Assembly (NCBI GenBank): GCA_016235555.1
Contig: JACRKC010000027.1
Span: 1-64,000 of the forward strand
From: Verrucomicrobiota bacterium
Lineage (GTDB): Bacteria; Verrucomicrobiota; Verrucomicrobiia; Opitutales; Opitutaceae
Direction: 5' to 3'
Length of the DNA stretch: 64,000 nt
Shown: piece by piece, positions 45,112 to 53,702 of the stretch
How the letters are laid out: each line of letters opens with the position of its first letter
Numbering within the stretch: position 1 is the first letter of the stretch
Made by a program: the position numbers and the translations under genes
Notes under the pieces: generated by a model
What the model saw: only the letters and a program-made list of their open reading frames with translations
Told to the model about the DNA's origin: nothing
The model's database searches: none

Positions 45112-46466
45112 ATCGTCACCGGCGAGAACAGGTCGTTGATCTTGCCCGTGCTGTCGGCGAATTGGTCGATCTTCACGCCGACTTTGTCCATGAGGGTGAG
45201 GTGGAGGTTGGCGAGCGGGACCGGCTCCTTGTAGCGGATGTGGCGGTTGCCTCTCATGCCGCCCGCGGCGCCGCCGGCGACGAGCGTCGGGAGGTTCGTG
45301 TGGTCGTGGACGTTGGGGTTGCCGATGCCGCTGCCGTAGAGGATCACCGAATGATCGAGCAGCGAGCCGTCGCCGTCGGGGGTGTGCTTCAGGCGGTCGA
45401 GGTAGTAGGCGAAGAGTGAGACGTGGAACGCGTTGATCTTCGACATGCGCTCGATCTTCGCGGGGTCGTTGCCGTGGTGGGAGAGCGGGTGGTGCGGGTC
45501 GGGCACGCCGGTCTCGGCGGCGTAGGTGCGGTTGCTGGTCTCGCGGGCGAGTTGGAAGGTGATGACGCGCGTCACGTCGCCCTGCCACGCGAGCACCTGG
45601 AGGTCGAACATCAGCTTGGCGTGGTCGGTGTAGGCGGCGGGGACGCCGAGCGGGCGGTCGAGGTCGGCGGGGAGGTTGTTTTTCGCGACGTCGGCCTCGG
45701 CTTTCTGGATGCGGCGCTCGACCTCGCGCACGGTGTCGAGGTATTCGGCGATCTTGCGCTGGTCGGCGGGGCCGAGCTGGCGTTTGAGGCTGGCGATGTC
45801 CTCGCTGATGAGGTCGAGCAGACTCGCGCGGCGGCGGAGCGCGGCGCGGCGTTCGGCAAGCGTGCCGCCTTCGCCGAAGAGACGCTCGAAGACGACGCGC
45901 GGGTGCGCCTCGGCGGGGAGCGGCGTGGTGGGCGAGGACCACGAGAGGTTGTTTTGGTAGACGCACGCGTAGCCGTTGTCGCACTGGCCGGTGGTCTGGA
46001 GCTGGTCCATCGCGAGTTCGAGCGAGGGGAGCTGGGTGTCCTGGCCGATTTGTTGCGCGGCGAGCTGGTCGGCGGTGGTGCCGAGGTAGTAGTCGGAGCT
46101 CTCGGTGTGCTTCGCTTTGGCGGCGCTGAGGAAGGCGGCGTTGGAGGTGGCGTGCGAGCCGGGGTAGGCGTTGCGCAGCTCCAGATTTGTGAACGCGGTG
46201 AGGTGGTCGCGGTGCGGAGCGAGCGAGGCGAGGATGGGCGAGAGTTCGTTGAGCGTGCCGTCGTTGCCGAGGGGCGTCCAACGCGACTGGTCGCAGCCCA
46301 TCGGCATGAAGACGTAGCCGAGGCGGCGCACGGGGCGGAGCGGGGTCTTGGTCGCGGCGGTGGCGGCAGGCACCATGGCATCGAGGAGCGGGAGCGCGAG
46401 GGTGGCGCCGACGCCGCGGAGGAACGTGCGGCGGGGGAGGGCGGTGCGGGTGAGAAAGGTGCTCAT
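45108..46466 (-). CDS. Tat-exported DUF1552 protein
   Basis: This 452-residue protein begins with a twin-arginine signal (LPRRTFLRGVGATLALPLLDA). The body matches the DUF1552 family: GYVFMPMGCDQSRWTP, ANSER-free Asn/Gln-rich core, ELAMDQ, and late IYGSGIGNPNVHDHTNLPTLVAGG, which resembles the metal-binding part of DUF1501/sulfatase-like exported proteins. The family's function is unknown. In Planctomycetes and Verrucomicrobia it is nearly always encoded beside a DUF1592-containing cytochrome-like protein, as here. A joint role in extracellular or periplasmic oxidation of a polymer is often suggested but unproven. Confidence 0.85.
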   Translation of the reverse strand: MSTFLTRTALPRRTFLRGVGATLALPLLDAMVPAATAATKTPLRPVRRLGYVFMPMGCDQSRWTPLGNDGTLNELSPILASLAPHRDHLTAFTNLELRNAYPGSHATSNAAFLSAAKAKHTESSDYYLGTTADQLAAQQIGQDTQLPSLELAMDQLQTTGQCDNGYACVYQNNLSWSSPTTPLPAEAHPRVVFERLFGEGGTLAERRAALRRRASLLDLISEDIASLKRQLGPADQRKIAEYLDTVREVERRIQKAEADVAKNNLPADLDRPLGVPAAYTDHAKLMFDLQVLAWQGDVTRVITFQLARETSNRTYAAETGVPDPHHPLSHHGNDPAKIERMSKINAFHVSLFAYYLDRLKHTPDGDGSLLDHSVILYGSGIGNPNVHDHTNLPTLVAGGAAGGMRGNRHIRYKEPVPLANLHLTLMDKVGVKIDQFADSTGKINDLFSPVTI

Positions 46467-46512
46467 GGGGAAAAGGTGCGGGCGGTGATGCGGCGAACTG
46501 GCATTGAATTTT

Positions 46513-46594
46513 TACAGGAGGAAGCAGAGGGCGCAGAGGTTTTGGCTTCGGGCTCCGCTCGAACTCTCCGCGCTCTCTGCGGCCTCCTGTGAAA
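46513..46594. repeat. palindromic dispersed repeat, family 4
   Basis: The arms TTACAGGAGGAAGCAGAGGG (46513 onward) and CTCTCTGCGGCCTCCTGTGA (ending 46594) are inverted copies around a pyrimidine-rich centre. It fills the gap between the DUF1592 and DUF1552 genes and may form a long hairpin in their shared transcript. Confidence 0.75.
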
Positions 46595-46606
46595 TGGATT
46601 GGAGAA

Positions 46607-49054
46607 TCATGGCGTCTTTCGCATTTGAAACGGCGGGCTGTTAACGAGGGCGAGGATCAGGGACGAGAAGCGGTAGTCTTCCTTTTGCGCACGGCGGAGG
46701 ATGGCTCGGACGGCCGGGGCGTCGTAGGTTTCGACGCCCCGGCCGAGGGCGAAGATGAGAAGTTTTTCGACGACGTTGCCGGCGAAGAGCTCGGGGCGCT
46801 GGAGCAGCGCCTGTTCGAGCGCGCCCACGCCGGCGAAGGTCGTGCCGTCGGGCAGGCCGCTGGCGGTGTCGATGGGGACGTAGTTTTCGGCGGCGCGCCA
46901 ACGGCCGATGGCGTCGTAGTTTTCGAGCGCGAATCCGATCGGATCGATGAGGTTGTGGCAGCTGGCGCAGACGGGTTTTTCACGGTGGGCGGCGAGGCGC
47001 GCGCGGATCGGGAGCGTGGCGGAGACGACCGCTTGGTCGAGCGACGGGACGTTCGGTGGCGGCGGCGCGGGCGGCGTGCCGAGCAGGTTGTCGAGAATCC
47101 ACTTGCCGCGGATGACGGGCGAGGTGCGCGTGGCGTAGGACGTGACCGTGAGGATGCTGCCGTGGCGAAGGAGGCCGCCGCGCTGCCGCTCAGACCCCGA
47201 GTCGGGGCGTAAGGCCCCTCCCACCGCCCTGTCGCCGCCGGCGAAAGAGACGCGGCGGAAGTGGCTGCCGTGGATGTGTGGGATGCCATAGTGGCGGGCG
47301 AGGCGCTCGTTGAGAAACGTGTAGTCGGCGGCGAGCAGGTCGGTGATGGGGCGATCTTCGCGAAACACGCTTTCGACGAAGCGCTCGGTTTCCTCGCGCA
47401 ACGCCTGCCGGAGGTTGTCGTCGAAATTGATGAAGAGCCGGAGGTCGGGCGCGACGCTGTCGAGCGCGCGCAGATGGAGCCATTGGGCGGCGAAGTTGGT
47501 GACGAGGCTGCGCGAGCGTTCGTCGGCGAGCATGCGGCGGACCTGGGTTTCGAGGCCGGCGGGGTGGTGCAGGTCGCCGCGCGCGGCGGCATCGAGCAGC
47601 GGTTCGTCGGGCAGACTGCTCCACAGGAAGAACGCCAGGCGCGACGCGAGTTCGAAATCGAAGAGGCGGTAGACGGTGCCGGGCGCGAGGCCGGGTGGAT
47701 CCTGCTCGACGCGGAGGAGGAAGCGCGGGCTGACGAGGATGGCGGCGAGGGCGTGTTCGATGCCGGCCTCGAAGCCAGCGCCCTCGGCGGCGCCGTCGCG
47801 GAAGAATTGGAGCGGTTTGCGGAGATCGTCGTCGGTGACGGGGCGGCGGTAGGCGAGGCGGGTGAGGCGGGCGAGGACCATCGTGGCCGCGGCCTCAGGT
47901 GCGACGATTTTAGGGTCGGCCGGCTTGATCAGCCCGAACGACGTCGGCGGCATGGAATTGAAACCACTCAGCACGCCGAAAATTTTTCGCCGGCTCGGGG
48001 TATCGCCGGGGGCGGTCGCGTCGAAGGGGCCGGTGATGGAGACTTGGTAGACGGCAGGCGTCTGGCGCGGGTGGCGGTGCATGTTGAAATGCACCTGGAA
48101 AGGTTCGCGCTCGGTCTCGATGAGAGTGGTGGGGTTTTTGAGGAACGTCGCGCCCAGGTCGTGTGGACCGGCCTTCACGCTGACGCGGAACTTCAGGTGC
48201 TGGTCGACGATCTCGGCGTTTTTGTCGGCGCCGGGCGGCTTTACGGTGGCCTGCGCGACTTGCTCGCGATCGAGGAGCAGCAGGAACTCGTGCGGTTTCT
48301 TGAGGCCTTCGACCTGTTCGTTGCGGTCGCGCGAGAGGCGGACTTGGATCTCGTAGGTGCCGTCCTGCGGAAACGAATAGGCGATGAGCATCCCGCCGCG
48401 GGTGCCGAGGGGGAGGCCGGCGACATGCTCCTCCTGCGTGACATCGGGCTTGGTGCGAAACGTGTCGCCGCTGGGGACTTTGCCGGGAGTGCCGACGGCG
48501 AGGCGGGCGATTTTCTGGGCGGCCGAGACGTAACGGTCCATCAACGTGGGCGAGAGCGTGCCGAGGGTGACGTTGTCGAAACCGAGGGCGGGCTCGTCGT
48601 TGGGCAGCAGCGTGCCCGCATCAAGGTCGACGCCGAGCAGGTCGCGGATGGCGTTTTGATATTCGGTGCGCGTGAGGCGGCGGAAGGTGTCGGTGCGGCC
48701 GGGATTCGGCGCGGCGGCGGCAGTCCGGTCGAGCGCGGCGGTGAGCTCGACGACGGCGCGTTGGTAGGTGGCCTGGTCGGGCCGTGGCTCGCCGAGCGGC
48801 GGCATGTGACGGTGGTCGAGTTTGCGCGCCACTTTTTCCCAGGCGGCGGGGGCGGCGGCGACATTGGATGGGTCGAGTCCCTCGATGGAGAAGTCGCCCT
48901 TCGTGATCCCGCCGGTGTGGCAATCGGTGCAGAATTTTTCGACGAGCGAGGCCACCTGCCCGGCGGCGCGCGCGGTGACGGCGGTGCACAGCAAAGACGC
49001 GGCGATGAGCGCGCAACGCGTCGGACGGAAACCTCTCGCGGTCGGGTGGGGCAT
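46607..49054 (-). CDS. exported cytochrome-like protein with DUF1587-DUF1595-DUF1592-DUF1588-DUF1585
   Basis: The start MPHPTARGF gives 815 residues with a signal peptide ending TARAAG. A cytochrome-like segment carries one heme motif (CTDCH near residue 45), followed by the DUF1587 start (RRLTRTEYQNAIRDLLGVDL), a beta-rich middle, DUF1592 (RLTRLAYRRPVTDDDL), DUF1588 (GSILTVTSYATRTSPVIRGKW, CASCHNLIDPIGFALENYD with a second heme-type motif) and DUF1585 (ELFAGNVVEKLLIFALGRGVE). The heme iron suggests a redox role in the periplasm or on the cell surface. A dispersed repeat at 47201-47225 adds residues around AVGGALRPDSGSE in the loop before DUF1588. The reaction is unknown. Confidence 0.9.
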   Translation of the reverse strand: MPHPTARGFRPTRCALIAASLLCTAVTARAAGQVASLVEKFCTDCHTGGITKGDFSIEGLDPSNVAAAPAAWEKVARKLDHRHMPPLGEPRPDQATYQRAVVELTAALDRTAAAAPNPGRTDTFRRLTRTEYQNAIRDLLGVDLDAGTLLPNDEPALGFDNVTLGTLSPTLMDRYVSAAQKIARLAVGTPGKVPSGDTFRTKPDVTQEEHVAGLPLGTRGGMLIAYSFPQDGTYEIQVRLSRDRNEQVEGLKKPHEFLLLLDREQVAQATVKPPGADKNAEIVDQHLKFRVSVKAGPHDLGATFLKNPTTLIETEREPFQVHFNMHRHPRQTPAVYQVSITGPFDATAPGDTPSRRKIFGVLSGFNSMPPTSFGLIKPADPKIVAPEAAATMVLARLTRLAYRRPVTDDDLRKPLQFFRDGAAEGAGFEAGIEHALAAILVSPRFLLRVEQDPPGLAPGTVYRLFDFELASRLAFFLWSSLPDEPLLDAAARGDLHHPAGLETQVRRMLADERSRSLVTNFAAQWLHLRALDSVAPDLRLFINFDDNLRQALREETERFVESVFREDRPITDLLAADYTFLNERLARHYGIPHIHGSHFRRVSFAGGDRAVGGALRPDSGSERQRGGLLRHGSILTVTSYATRTSPVIRGKWILDNLLGTPPAPPPPNVPSLDQAVVSATLPIRARLAAHREKPVCASCHNLIDPIGFALENYDAIGRWRAAENYVPIDTASGLPDGTTFAGVGALEQALLQRPELFAGNVVEKLLIFALGRGVETYDAPAVRAILRRAQKEDYRFSSLILALVNSPPFQMRKTP
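47201..47225. repeat. dispersed repeat, family 2, inside the DUF1592 gene
   Basis: This 25-base copy matches 16069-16093 at 23 of 25 positions. It is read on the minus strand as GGALRP within the insert between SFAGGD and QRGGLLRHGS, where related proteins normally have a much shorter loop. Confidence 0.7.
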
Positions 49055-49651
49055 GGGGAACTCGAGGCGAGCCGAACAAAGCCGCCGCCGCCCGCTGCGG
49101 CGAGGCAAAAGACCGGCGGACGGTCAGCGAAAAACGGGGCGGTCGTGGCCCCGGCCTGTCACGCGCTGAGCCGGACTCGTGCATTTGAGTGTGGTTTCGC
49201 TGGCGAAAAGGTCGGATCGAGGTGGAGCGCGTTGCTCCCCAACGCGCTTTCAGGAGTTACGTCGCAGCCCAAGCGCGTTGAGGGCAACGCGCTCCACCTC
49301 GACTGCCCTGTTGCGGCTGCGAGGGCGTCGAAAAAGGGTTCACCTGTTTGTCATTCCGAGCGGAGCGAAGAATCCAGCGGGGCTTTCGCACCTCGGAGAA
49401 TGCCGCGGAAATCCAACTGGATTCTTCGCTCCGCTCAGAATGACAGGCCTTTTAGACGCCCTCTGAGCCGGAAGTGTGCAGTCGGCCGTAGCAGCCGACC
49501 CTTCGGCCAGCTCAGGGCAGGCAGTGAGGAGGCTGGAGCAAAGGGAGTCGCGGCAACCAGCCTCGCTGCTCGGCTGCTACCACGTTTCGCGAACTTCAAC
49601 CGCAATGTTCCGGCTGAGTGTTCCGCGGGCAGGTCGCAGACCTGCCCTACT
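49055..49651. repeat. gene-free 597-base gap made of four repeats
   Basis: Bases 49220-49299 are a full family-1 palindrome. Bases 49321-49463 are a nested structure: outer arms GAGGGCGTCGAAAAAGG and its complement enclose a second palindrome with GTCATTCCGAGCGGAGCGAA (49350-49446), related to a half copy at 63152-63184. Bases 49484-49612 are the inverted copy of 16424-16554. A further short GGCAGGTCGCAGACCTGCC-type hairpin lies near 49630. No gene is credible here. Confidence 0.75.
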
Positions 49652-50707
49652 TCACGGCAGCATCCGCGCGCGGACGGACTTGATGAGGTCGTCGTAGCCG
49701 CCGAGGAATTGGTTCAGCGTGTGGACCGTCGCGCCGTAGGTGAGGAAGTCGGCGGGGTTCATGCCGTTTTCGTCGTGGGCGCGGATGAAGTCGGGGAACT
49801 TCGCGCGGAGCTCGGCGAGGACCGCGGGATCGACGGGGTCTTCGAGCGTGAGGCGCGGCTCGGTGGCGGAGGCGTTGAACTTCGTCCACCACGTGTAGGG
49901 GACCGTCTGGAGAACCTCGCGGCCAATGATTTGCGACCAGTGGCCTTCGTGACGGTAGGCGGCGGCGAGGAGCGTGCCGGGGCGGCCGCTGCTCTTGAAA
50001 AGCTGGTGCGCGCGTTTGAAGACGGCGATGCCGGCCCAGTCCATCGCGCCTGGGGTGGTCGCGATTTTTTCCGCTTCGGCGACGCGCTTGAGCTGATCAT
50101 CGACGCGACCGATCATGAGCGTGATGTAGGGGCGGATGGCATCGGTGTCGCGGCCGGCGGCGGCGGCGCGTTTGAGTCCGCGTTCGAAGGCGGCGGAGAC
50201 GGCGAGCGCCTGCGGGACGGCAAAGGAGACGGTGGCGTTTACGCGGATGCCGCGGGCCGTCATTTCCTCGATGGCGGCGATGCCGACGGCGGTGGCGGGG
50301 GCCTTGATCGCGATGTTGGGCGCGAGGGCGGCGAGTTGCGTGGCCTGCGCGACCATCAGCGCCTGGTTCGGATAATACTTCGGGTTGACCTGCGCGGAGA
50401 GAAAACCCTTCACGCCGCGCGTGGCGTCGAAGACGGGCTTGAGACGCGAGGCGGCGTCGATCGCGAGCGTGTGGATGAGTTTCCACGCGATGTCGTCCTC
50501 GGTGTCGGCGGGATTTTCCGCGAGGAGCCGATCGATGATCGGATGGCAGAGGGTGGGCTGGGCTTTGACGGCCTGGGAAACGATCACGGGGTTCGACGTG
50601 CCGCCGGTGGCGCCGAGGGCGACGGCTTCGCCGAGCTCGGCGGGGACGCCGGAGTCGTTCCACCAATCGGCGCCGAGCGCCGTCATTTGGGACATGCGGT
50701 TGGTCAT
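49652..50707 (-). CDS. transaldolase-family protein at the end of the inositol locus
   Basis: The start MTNRMSQMTAL gives 351 residues, with transaldolase motifs: GATGGTSNPVIVSQAV (TSNP, substrate phosphate), a Schiff-base lysine in NIAIKAPATAVGIAAIEE, and NATVSFAVPQALAV. Transaldolases move a dihydroxyacetone unit between sugar phosphates. It is longer than the small FSA type and follows iolE on the same strand, separated by a palindromic repeat. In this position it may take part in carbon rearrangement downstream of inositol, or replace the missing 2-deoxy-5-ketogluconate-6-phosphate aldolase step. That is only an inference. Confidence 0.8.
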   Translation of the reverse strand: MTNRMSQMTALGADWWNDSGVPAELGEAVALGATGGTSNPVIVSQAVKAQPTLCHPIIDRLLAENPADTEDDIAWKLIHTLAIDAASRLKPVFDATRGVKGFLSAQVNPKYYPNQALMVAQATQLAALAPNIAIKAPATAVGIAAIEEMTARGIRVNATVSFAVPQALAVSAAFERGLKRAAAAGRDTDAIRPYITLMIGRVDDQLKRVAEAEKIATTPGAMDWAGIAVFKRAHQLFKSSGRPGTLLAAAYRHEGHWSQIIGREVLQTVPYTWWTKFNASATEPRLTLEDPVDPAVLAELRAKFPDFIRAHDENGMNPADFLTYGATVHTLNQFLGGYDDLIKSVRARMLP

Positions 50708-50724
50708 CGGAGGGAAATTTTGGT

Positions 50725-50811
50725 TAACCACGAATGGACACGAAGAGACACGAATTAGTAGCGAACGGCGGACCTGAGCCTTCGTGTGAATTCGTGTCCA
50801 TTCGTGGTTGA
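50725..50811. repeat. palindromic dispersed repeat, family 5
   Basis: The arms AACCACGAATGGACACGAAG (50728 onward) and its counterpart TTCGTGTCCATTCGTGGTTG are inverted copies. Sequences of this type occur in many Verrucomicrobia genomes, from general knowledge. It lies between iolE and the transaldolase gene in the same transcription unit. Confidence 0.8.
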
Positions 50812-50825
50812 TAAGATTGTTCAGA

Positions 50826-51740
50826 TCAGACGCCGGTTTGGGTGCGGACGTAGGCGCGGGCTTTTCTGGCTTTGGGGAGGGCGGGGACTTTTACGGGATC
50901 CTCCTCGGCTTCGACGACGAGCCAGCCGCGGTAATCGGCGCGAGCGAGGATTTTGAAGATCGCGGGATAATCCACGCAGCCGTCGCCGGCGATGGTGAAC
51001 ACGCCGTGGGCGACCGCGCGGTAGAAGGACCAGCCTTCGCGGCGCACACGCTCGGCGACGGCGGGGCGCACGCTCTTGAGGTGCACGTGGCCGATGCGCG
51101 CGGCGTATTTTTTGGCGATGGCGACGGGGTCGATGCCGGCGAAGGCGAGGTGGCCGGCGTCGAGGAGCAACGAGATTTCCGGGACAGCGGCGAGCAGGTG
51201 GTGGAGATCGGCTTCGCCCTGGATGACCGTGCCCATGTGGTGGTGATAGACGATGCGCATCTCTTCGGATGCGGCGAGAGCGGCGAGGCGCTTGAGGCCG
51301 GAGATGAATTTGCGCCACTCGGACGCGGTGAGGCGGGGCGTGAGTTCGCTTGCTCGCGATCCGAAACCGAGCGCGGCGTTTTTGTCGCCATGAATGCAGC
51401 GGGTGCACTCGGCGACGATGGCGACGCGGGCGCCGAGGGTTTTCAGGAGGTTGAGGTGCGCGCGGAAATTTTTCTCCTCCTCGGCGAAGGGCTTCGACGC
51501 GAGGTAGGTGGAGTGCCAGCCGCTGACAAGGCGGAGGTGGTGGCGGCCGAGGGCGTCGGCGAGTGCGGCGGGCGTGCGGGGGTAGGCGTGGCCGAGTTCG
51601 CTGCCGGCGAAACCGGCGGCGCGCATTTCGCGGAGGATGGTGTCGAGGGGCACGTCGCCCGCGAGGTCCATGAAGTCATCGTTGGACCAGACGATGGGAT
51701 TGGCGCCGACGAGGCAGGAGGGGTGGAGGGAGACGGGCAT
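50826..51740 (-). CDS. iolE: myo-inosose-2 dehydratase
   Basis: This 304-residue protein is a TIM-barrel sugar isomerase/epimerase of the IolE group. Recognisable features are GANPIVWSNDDFMDLAG at the N-terminus, GFAGSELGHAYPRT, and metal-ligand strands at YHHHMGT, LLLDAGHLAFAG and IGHVHLKS. It removes water from 2-keto-myo-inositol (inosose) to make the trihydroxycyclohexane-dione. The next enzyme, IolD, is encoded just upstream in the transcript. The intergenic region to iolD contains two small palindromic repeats (51754-51813). Confidence 0.85.
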   Translation of the reverse strand: MPVSLHPSCLVGANPIVWSNDDFMDLAGDVPLDTILREMRAAGFAGSELGHAYPRTPAALADALGRHHLRLVSGWHSTYLASKPFAEEEKNFRAHLNLLKTLGARVAIVAECTRCIHGDKNAALGFGSRASELTPRLTASEWRKFISGLKRLAALAASEEMRIVYHHHMGTVIQGEADLHHLLAAVPEISLLLDAGHLAFAGIDPVAIAKKYAARIGHVHLKSVRPAVAERVRREGWSFYRAVAHGVFTIAGDGCVDYPAIFKILARADYRGWLVVEAEEDPVKVPALPKARKARAYVRTQTGV

Positions 51741-51753
51741 CTTTCTTTTGTCG

Positions 51754-51813
51754 GTCGGGGTTAATCCCCGACAGGTTTGTGCGAGGTGAAGGGTGTCGGG
51801 CGTAAAGCCCGAC
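51754..51813. repeat. two small perfect hairpins between iolD and iolE
   Basis: GTCGGGG-TTAAT-CCCCGAC (51754-51772) and GTCGGGC-GTAAA-GCCCGAC (51795-51813) are related perfect hairpins. They may adjust the relative amounts of the two enzymes made from one transcript, or be mere repeats. Confidence 0.65.
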
Positions 51814-51818
51814 CTACA

Positions 51819-53702
51819 TCAATAATAGAAGCGTTGTTTGGTTTTCACCGTGCGATCGTAGCGGGCGCGGGCGGCGCGGACGCCGGGGAGCTTCGAGGTG
51901 GCGGAGACGGGGACGTCCCACCACGAGTAACCGGGCAGGCGCACGTCGGCGGGGACGTTGGTGTGGATCACGACGGTGCCTTTTGCGGCTTTCGCTTGCG
52001 CGAGCGCGGCGCGGAGTTCGGCGACGGTGTTGGCACGTAGGCCGGTGGCGCCGAGGCTTTCGGCGTTCTTGGCGAAATCGACATCGACGGGTTTGCCAGT
52101 GAGGCGGGCGTCGGAGCCGGTGCGATGGCGGAATTCGTTGCCAAAGCTGTTGCCGCCGCTGCCGCATTGGAGGCCGTGGATGCAGCCGAAGCCGTGATTG
52201 TCGCAGACGACCACGATTAGTTTCCGGCCTTCCTGCACGGCGGTCACGATCTCGGTGTGGAGCATCAGGTAACTGCCATCGCCGAGGAAAGCGTAGACCT
52301 CGCGTTTGGACTCGGCGAGTTTGATGCCGAGCGCGCCGGCGATCTCGTAGCCCATGCAGGAGTAACCGTATTCCGAGTGGTAGTCGTTCGTGGCGTGGGA
52401 GCGCCAGAGCTTGTGGATGTCGCCGGGGATGCCGCCGGAGGCGTGGACGACGGTGCCGTCGGCGCCGCAGGCGCGATTCACCTCGTCGATGACCTGCGCT
52501 TGGGTGAGCGGAACGCCGCGCTTCTGCGCGACGAGCGTGGCGCGGGTGGCGGACCATTTCTCCTTTTCACGCGCAACCTTCGTGCGGTGCGCGGCGGGCG
52601 CGCGCCAGCCGGCAAGCGCGCGGGTGAGTTGGGTGAGAATGGCGCGGGCGTCGCCGATAAGCGGGAGCGCGCCGTGCTTGTGGGCGTCGGCGCCGTGAAT
52701 GTTGATCGCGATGAAGCGGACGCGGGGATGCTGGAACTGCGATTTCGAGGCGGTGGTGAAATCGCTGAGGCGGGTGCCGATGTTGATCACGAGGTCGGCT
52801 TCGACGGCGATGGCGTTGGCAGCGGACGTGCCGGTGACGCCGATGGCGCCGAGGCACGACGGGTGTTCGTCGATGAGGGCGCCTTTGCCGGCTTGGGAGA
52901 CGCCGACGGGAATGCCGGTGACGGTGCAGAATTTCGCGAGCGCATCGGTGGCGTCGGAGTAGTGAACGCCGCCGCCGGCGACGATGAGCGGGCGTTTCGC
53001 GGTGCGAATCAGTGCGGCGGCGGCGCGGAGATTTTCGGTGGAGCAGCCGGGGCGCTCGACGGTGTAGACGCGTTTCTCGAAAAAGTGCAGCGGGTAGTCG
53101 TAGCTCTCGGCCTGGACGTCCTCGGGCATGGCGAGGGTCACGGCGCCGGTCTCGGCCGGATCGGCGAGGACGCGCATCGCCTCGGGGAGGGCGGTGAGGA
53201 TTTGTTCGGGGCGGTTGAGACGATCCCAGTATTTCGAGACGGGGCGGAAGCAGTCGTTGACGGAGACGTCCTGGCTCGACGGAAATTCGAGTTGTTGCAG
53301 CACGGGGCCGGGGCGGCGGTTCGAGAAAATATCGCCGGGGAGCAGGAGGACGGGGAGGCGGTTGACCGACGCGACCGCGGCGCCGGTGACCATGTTGGTC
53401 GCGCCCGGGCCGATGGAGCTGGTGCAGGCATACGTGCCCAGGCGCTGCCGCGCCTTCGCGAAGGCGACGGCGGCGTGGACCATCGCCTGCTCGTTTTTGC
53501 ACTGGAGATACGGGAGCGTGTTTTTGCCGCCGAACGAGCCGTGTTCCTCGAGCGCCTGACCGAAGCCGGTGACATTGCCGTGGCCGAAGATGCCCCACAC
53601 GCCGTGGATGAGGCGGTGCTCGACGCCGTCGCGGCGGATGTATTGACGCTGGAGAAAGCGCACCAGCGCGGCGGCCATGTTGAGGGTGACGGTGTTTTTC
53701 AT
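51819..53702 (-). CDS. iolD: 3D-(3,5/4)-trihydroxycyclohexane-1,2-dione acylhydrolase (ThDP-dependent)
   Basis: This 627-residue enzyme belongs to the thiamine-diphosphate family. The N-terminal domain shows HGVWGIFGHGNVTGFGQALEE, CKNEQAMVHAAVAFAKA with the catalytic glutamate, and SSIGPGATNM. The C-terminal cofactor motif is GDGSYLMLHTEIVTA...CDNHGFGCIHGLQ. It opens the ring of the dione to 5-deoxy-glucuronate. Length fits IolD. It overlaps iolB by 4 bases (ATGA), and the pair is under the operator at 54566. Confidence 0.9.
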   Translation of the reverse strand: MKNTVTLNMAAALVRFLQRQYIRRDGVEHRLIHGVWGIFGHGNVTGFGQALEEHGSFGGKNTLPYLQCKNEQAMVHAAVAFAKARQRLGTYACTSSIGPGATNMVTGAAVASVNRLPVLLLPGDIFSNRRPGPVLQQLEFPSSQDVSVNDCFRPVSKYWDRLNRPEQILTALPEAMRVLADPAETGAVTLAMPEDVQAESYDYPLHFFEKRVYTVERPGCSTENLRAAAALIRTAKRPLIVAGGGVHYSDATDALAKFCTVTGIPVGVSQAGKGALIDEHPSCLGAIGVTGTSAANAIAVEADLVINIGTRLSDFTTASKSQFQHPRVRFIAINIHGADAHKHGALPLIGDARAILTQLTRALAGWRAPAAHRTKVAREKEKWSATRATLVAQKRGVPLTQAQVIDEVNRACGADGTVVHASGGIPGDIHKLWRSHATNDYHSEYGYSCMGYEIAGALGIKLAESKREVYAFLGDGSYLMLHTEIVTAVQEGRKLIVVVCDNHGFGCIHGLQCGSGGNSFGNEFRHRTGSDARLTGKPVDVDFAKNAESLGATGLRANTVAELRAALAQAKAAKGTVVIHTNVPADVRLPGYSWWDVPVSATSKLPGVRAARARYDRTVKTKQRFYY

